Shown in pieces: positions 4,945-6,252 of a DNA stretch of 6,252 nt. The DNA lies in contig VFMC01000378.1 in the NCBI GenBank assembly GCA_006515795.1, positions 1 through 6,252 on the forward strand. Direction: 5' to 3'. The notes below the pieces were generated by a model. That model saw only the letters and a program-made list of their open reading frames with translations, did not search any database and was not told the DNA's origin. This DNA comes from Acidimicrobiaceae bacterium. GTDB lineage: Bacteria > Actinomycetota > Acidimicrobiia > Acidimicrobiales > Ilumatobacteraceae. Every line of letters begins with the position of its first letter. The first letter of the stretch is position 1. Made by a program: the position numbers and the translations under genes.

Positions 4945-6109
4945 TCTGATCGATCGTCAGAAGCTCAGCTACATCGCCGCCCAGGCCGCCGACGCGCGCC
5001 TCAACGTCGAGCTCGAGACCGAGGGCATGACCCTCAACATCGGCCCCCAGCACCCGGCCACGCACGGAACGTTGCGGATCATCGTCCGCCTCGATGGTGA
5101 GCAAGTGGTGTGGGCCGATCCTTCGGCCGGCTACATGCACCGCGGCTACGAGAAGCTCGCCGAAGTGCGCACCTTCCCGCAGGTGACCACGCTGGTCAAC
5201 CGCATCGATTGGCTCGGTAGCTTCGCCAACGAAGTGCCGTTCATCCTCGCCGCCGAGAAGCTGATGGATGTCGAAGCGCCACCGCGAGCCCAGTGGATCC
5301 GCACCATCTTGTTCGAGCTCAGCCGCATTGCCAACGTATCGCTGTTCCTCGGCGACCTCGGTGTGCAGCTCGGCGCGATCACGCCGGTGTTCATGGCCTT
5401 CCGCGACCGCGAGTACGTGCTCAACCTCATCGAGGGGGCCACCGGCGGCCGGTTCCACCCCAACTTCGACCGCATCGGCGGACTGAAGGACGACCTGCCC
5501 AAGGGTTGGATCGACGAGACCCGCCAGGTGATGAAGAAGCTGCGCAACTTCTGCGACGAGGTCGAGGACCTGCTGTTCGGCAACGCCATCTTCCAGACCC
5601 GTACCCGTGGCGTCGGTGTCATCCCGGCGGCCGTGGCCCAGCAGTACGGGCTCACTGGCGCCAATCTGCGAGCCAGCGGCGTCGATTGGGACCTTCGCCG
5701 CGATCAGCAGCTGCCGCTCGCCTACGACAAGATCGACTTCAAGGTGTGGACGCATCCCGACGGCGACAGCTTTGCACGGTGCTGGTTGCGCCTGCAGGAG
5801 ACCAGGGAAGCCACGCTCATCGTCGACAAGCTGCTCGAAGGTCTGCCGGCGGGCCCGGTGATGGCGAAGGTGCCGCGCATCATCAAGGTGCCGGAGGGCG
5901 AGGCTTACGTCAGCACGGAGAACCCGCTCGGTGAGATGGGCTACTACGTGGTGAGCAAGGGCGACCTCGGCCCGTTCCGGGTGAAGATCCGCACGGCCAG
6001 CTTCAACAACATCTCGATCGTTCCGTGGGTGCTGCGTGGCGTGTACGTGCCCGACGTCATCACGATCCTCGCCTCGCTCTACTTCATCCTCGGCGACATC
6101 GACCGATGA
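4937..6109 (+). CDS. nuoD: Complex I subunit D (NuoD), divergent quinone-site residues
   Basis: A 390-residue subunit of the 49-kDa family, which forms the quinone pocket together with NuoB and NuoH. Seen: NIGPQHPATHG (34-44) with His43, the quinone-side His; GYMHRGYEK (65-73) with Arg69; PPRAQWIR; RFHPNFDRIGG with His174 near N2; the DLP motif; RASGVDWDLR; and the family's terminal Asp-Arg. Odd features: in RIDW (89-92), Trp92 stands where the quinone-binding Tyr of RxDY is expected, and Gln144 (VQLGA) where an Asp paired to that His is expected. The nearby SRIANV has Val134 for the usual His. About 25 residues that normally contain SMEAxIxHFK are missing before VPEGEAYV. All else is intact, so this looks like a functional but divergent paralogue type. 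It overlaps nuoBC by eight bases and nuoH by four (ATGA). Confidence 0.95.
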   Translation: MADLIDRQKLSYIAAQAADARLNVELETEGMTLNIGPQHPATHGTLRIIVRLDGEQVVWADPSAGYMHRGYEKLAEVRTFPQVTTLVNRIDWLGSFANEVPFILAAEKLMDVEAPPRAQWIRTILFELSRIANVSLFLGDLGVQLGAITPVFMAFRDREYVLNLIEGATGGRFHPNFDRIGGLKDDLPKGWIDETRQVMKKLRNFCDEVEDLLFGNAIFQTRTRGVGVIPAAVAQQYGLTGANLRASGVDWDLRRDQQLPLAYDKIDFKVWTHPDGDSFARCWLRLQETREATLIVDKLLEGLPAGPVMAKVPRIIKVPEGEAYVSTENPLGEMGYYVVSKGDLGPFRVKIRTASFNNISIVPWVLRGVYVPDVITILASLYFILGDIDR

Positions 6110-6252
6110 TGCTGGCCGTCGATCTTCCCTACTGGGCGCAGTCCCTGCTGCGCGTGCTCGGCGGAACCGTCGCCGTGTTGTTGCCCGCCGGCACCATCGT
6201 CTATCTCTTCCTGTTCAAGATGATGAGCTTCATGCAAAGTCGTCTCGGACCG
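6106..6252 (+). CDS. nuoH: Complex I subunit H (NuoH), N-terminal part (3' end outside window)
   Basis: The frame opens at ATG 6106 inside the nuoD stop (ATGATG) and runs 49 residues to the window edge. A hydrophobic helix (about residues 15-38) is followed by KMMSFMQSRLGP (38-49), which matches the QxRxGP signature of NuoH, the membrane subunit that forms the quinone entry tunnel. The Glu-Arg that normally precedes this segment (ERK or ERR) reads Leu36-Phe37 here. The start could also be the second ATG at 6109. Its place directly after nuoD, with no nuoE, nuoF or nuoG between, marks the operon as lacking the NADH module at this position. Confidence 0.9.
   Translation, partial: MMLAVDLPYWAQSLLRVLGGTVAVLLPAGTIVYLFLFKMMSFMQSRLGP

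Noticed and set aside
4739..5755. Long minus-strand open frame opposite nuoBC and nuoD
   Set aside because: It mirrors real nuo genes in a GC-rich sequence, has no recognisable family motif, and would cover the conserved codons of NuoD.

Overview
The window is uniformly GC-rich and tightly packed, with short spacers, overlapping starts and stops, and few clear Shine-Dalgarno sites. Gene content and style suggest a high-GC actinobacterium, possibly an Ilumatobacter-like member of the Acidimicrobiia. The lineage is inference only, because there is no rRNA or other phylogenetic marker here.

Layout: (1) Positions 2-823, + strand: the C-terminal half of an FGGY-family sugar or polyol kinase, cut by the window edge. 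(2) Positions 851-2236, + strand: a complete soluble PLP-dependent enzyme that closely resembles sphingosine-1-phosphate lyase, nearly abutting the kinase. (3) Positions about 2223-3346: an island holding one minus-strand gene, an AbiEi-type winged-helix protein with a C-terminal PD-(D/E)XK/DUF559-like part. It is bracketed by two copies of a roughly 55-60 base hairpin repeat in inverted orientation. The end of this gene appears to be frameshifted. Undoing a one-base loss near 2330-2345 restores a plausible C-terminus ending at 2264. (4) Positions 3387 to the window edge, + strand: the beginning of a complex I (nuo) operon in the order nuoA, nuoB-nuoC (one fused reading frame), nuoD, nuoH (partial). 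Spacings are +4, -8 and -4 bases.

How the genes work together: NuoA and NuoH are membrane subunits next to the quinone tunnel. NuoB carries iron-sulfur cluster N2, and NuoC and NuoD complete the connecting module. nuoH follows nuoD directly, so the NADH-oxidising genes nuoEFG are not in their usual place. The complex may use another electron donor or borrow those subunits from elsewhere.

The most interesting observation is that several residues normally conserved around the quinone site look changed at once. In NuoD the quinone Tyr reads as Trp92 and the partner Asp as Gln144. In NuoH the Glu-Arg pair is missing. In NuoB an Arg near N2 is Pro59. The cluster N2 cysteines, the NuoD His43 and the overall folds are kept. 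This points to a divergent complex I with a remodelled quinone pocket rather than a decayed one. The comparisons rest on remembered family sequences and need a real alignment.
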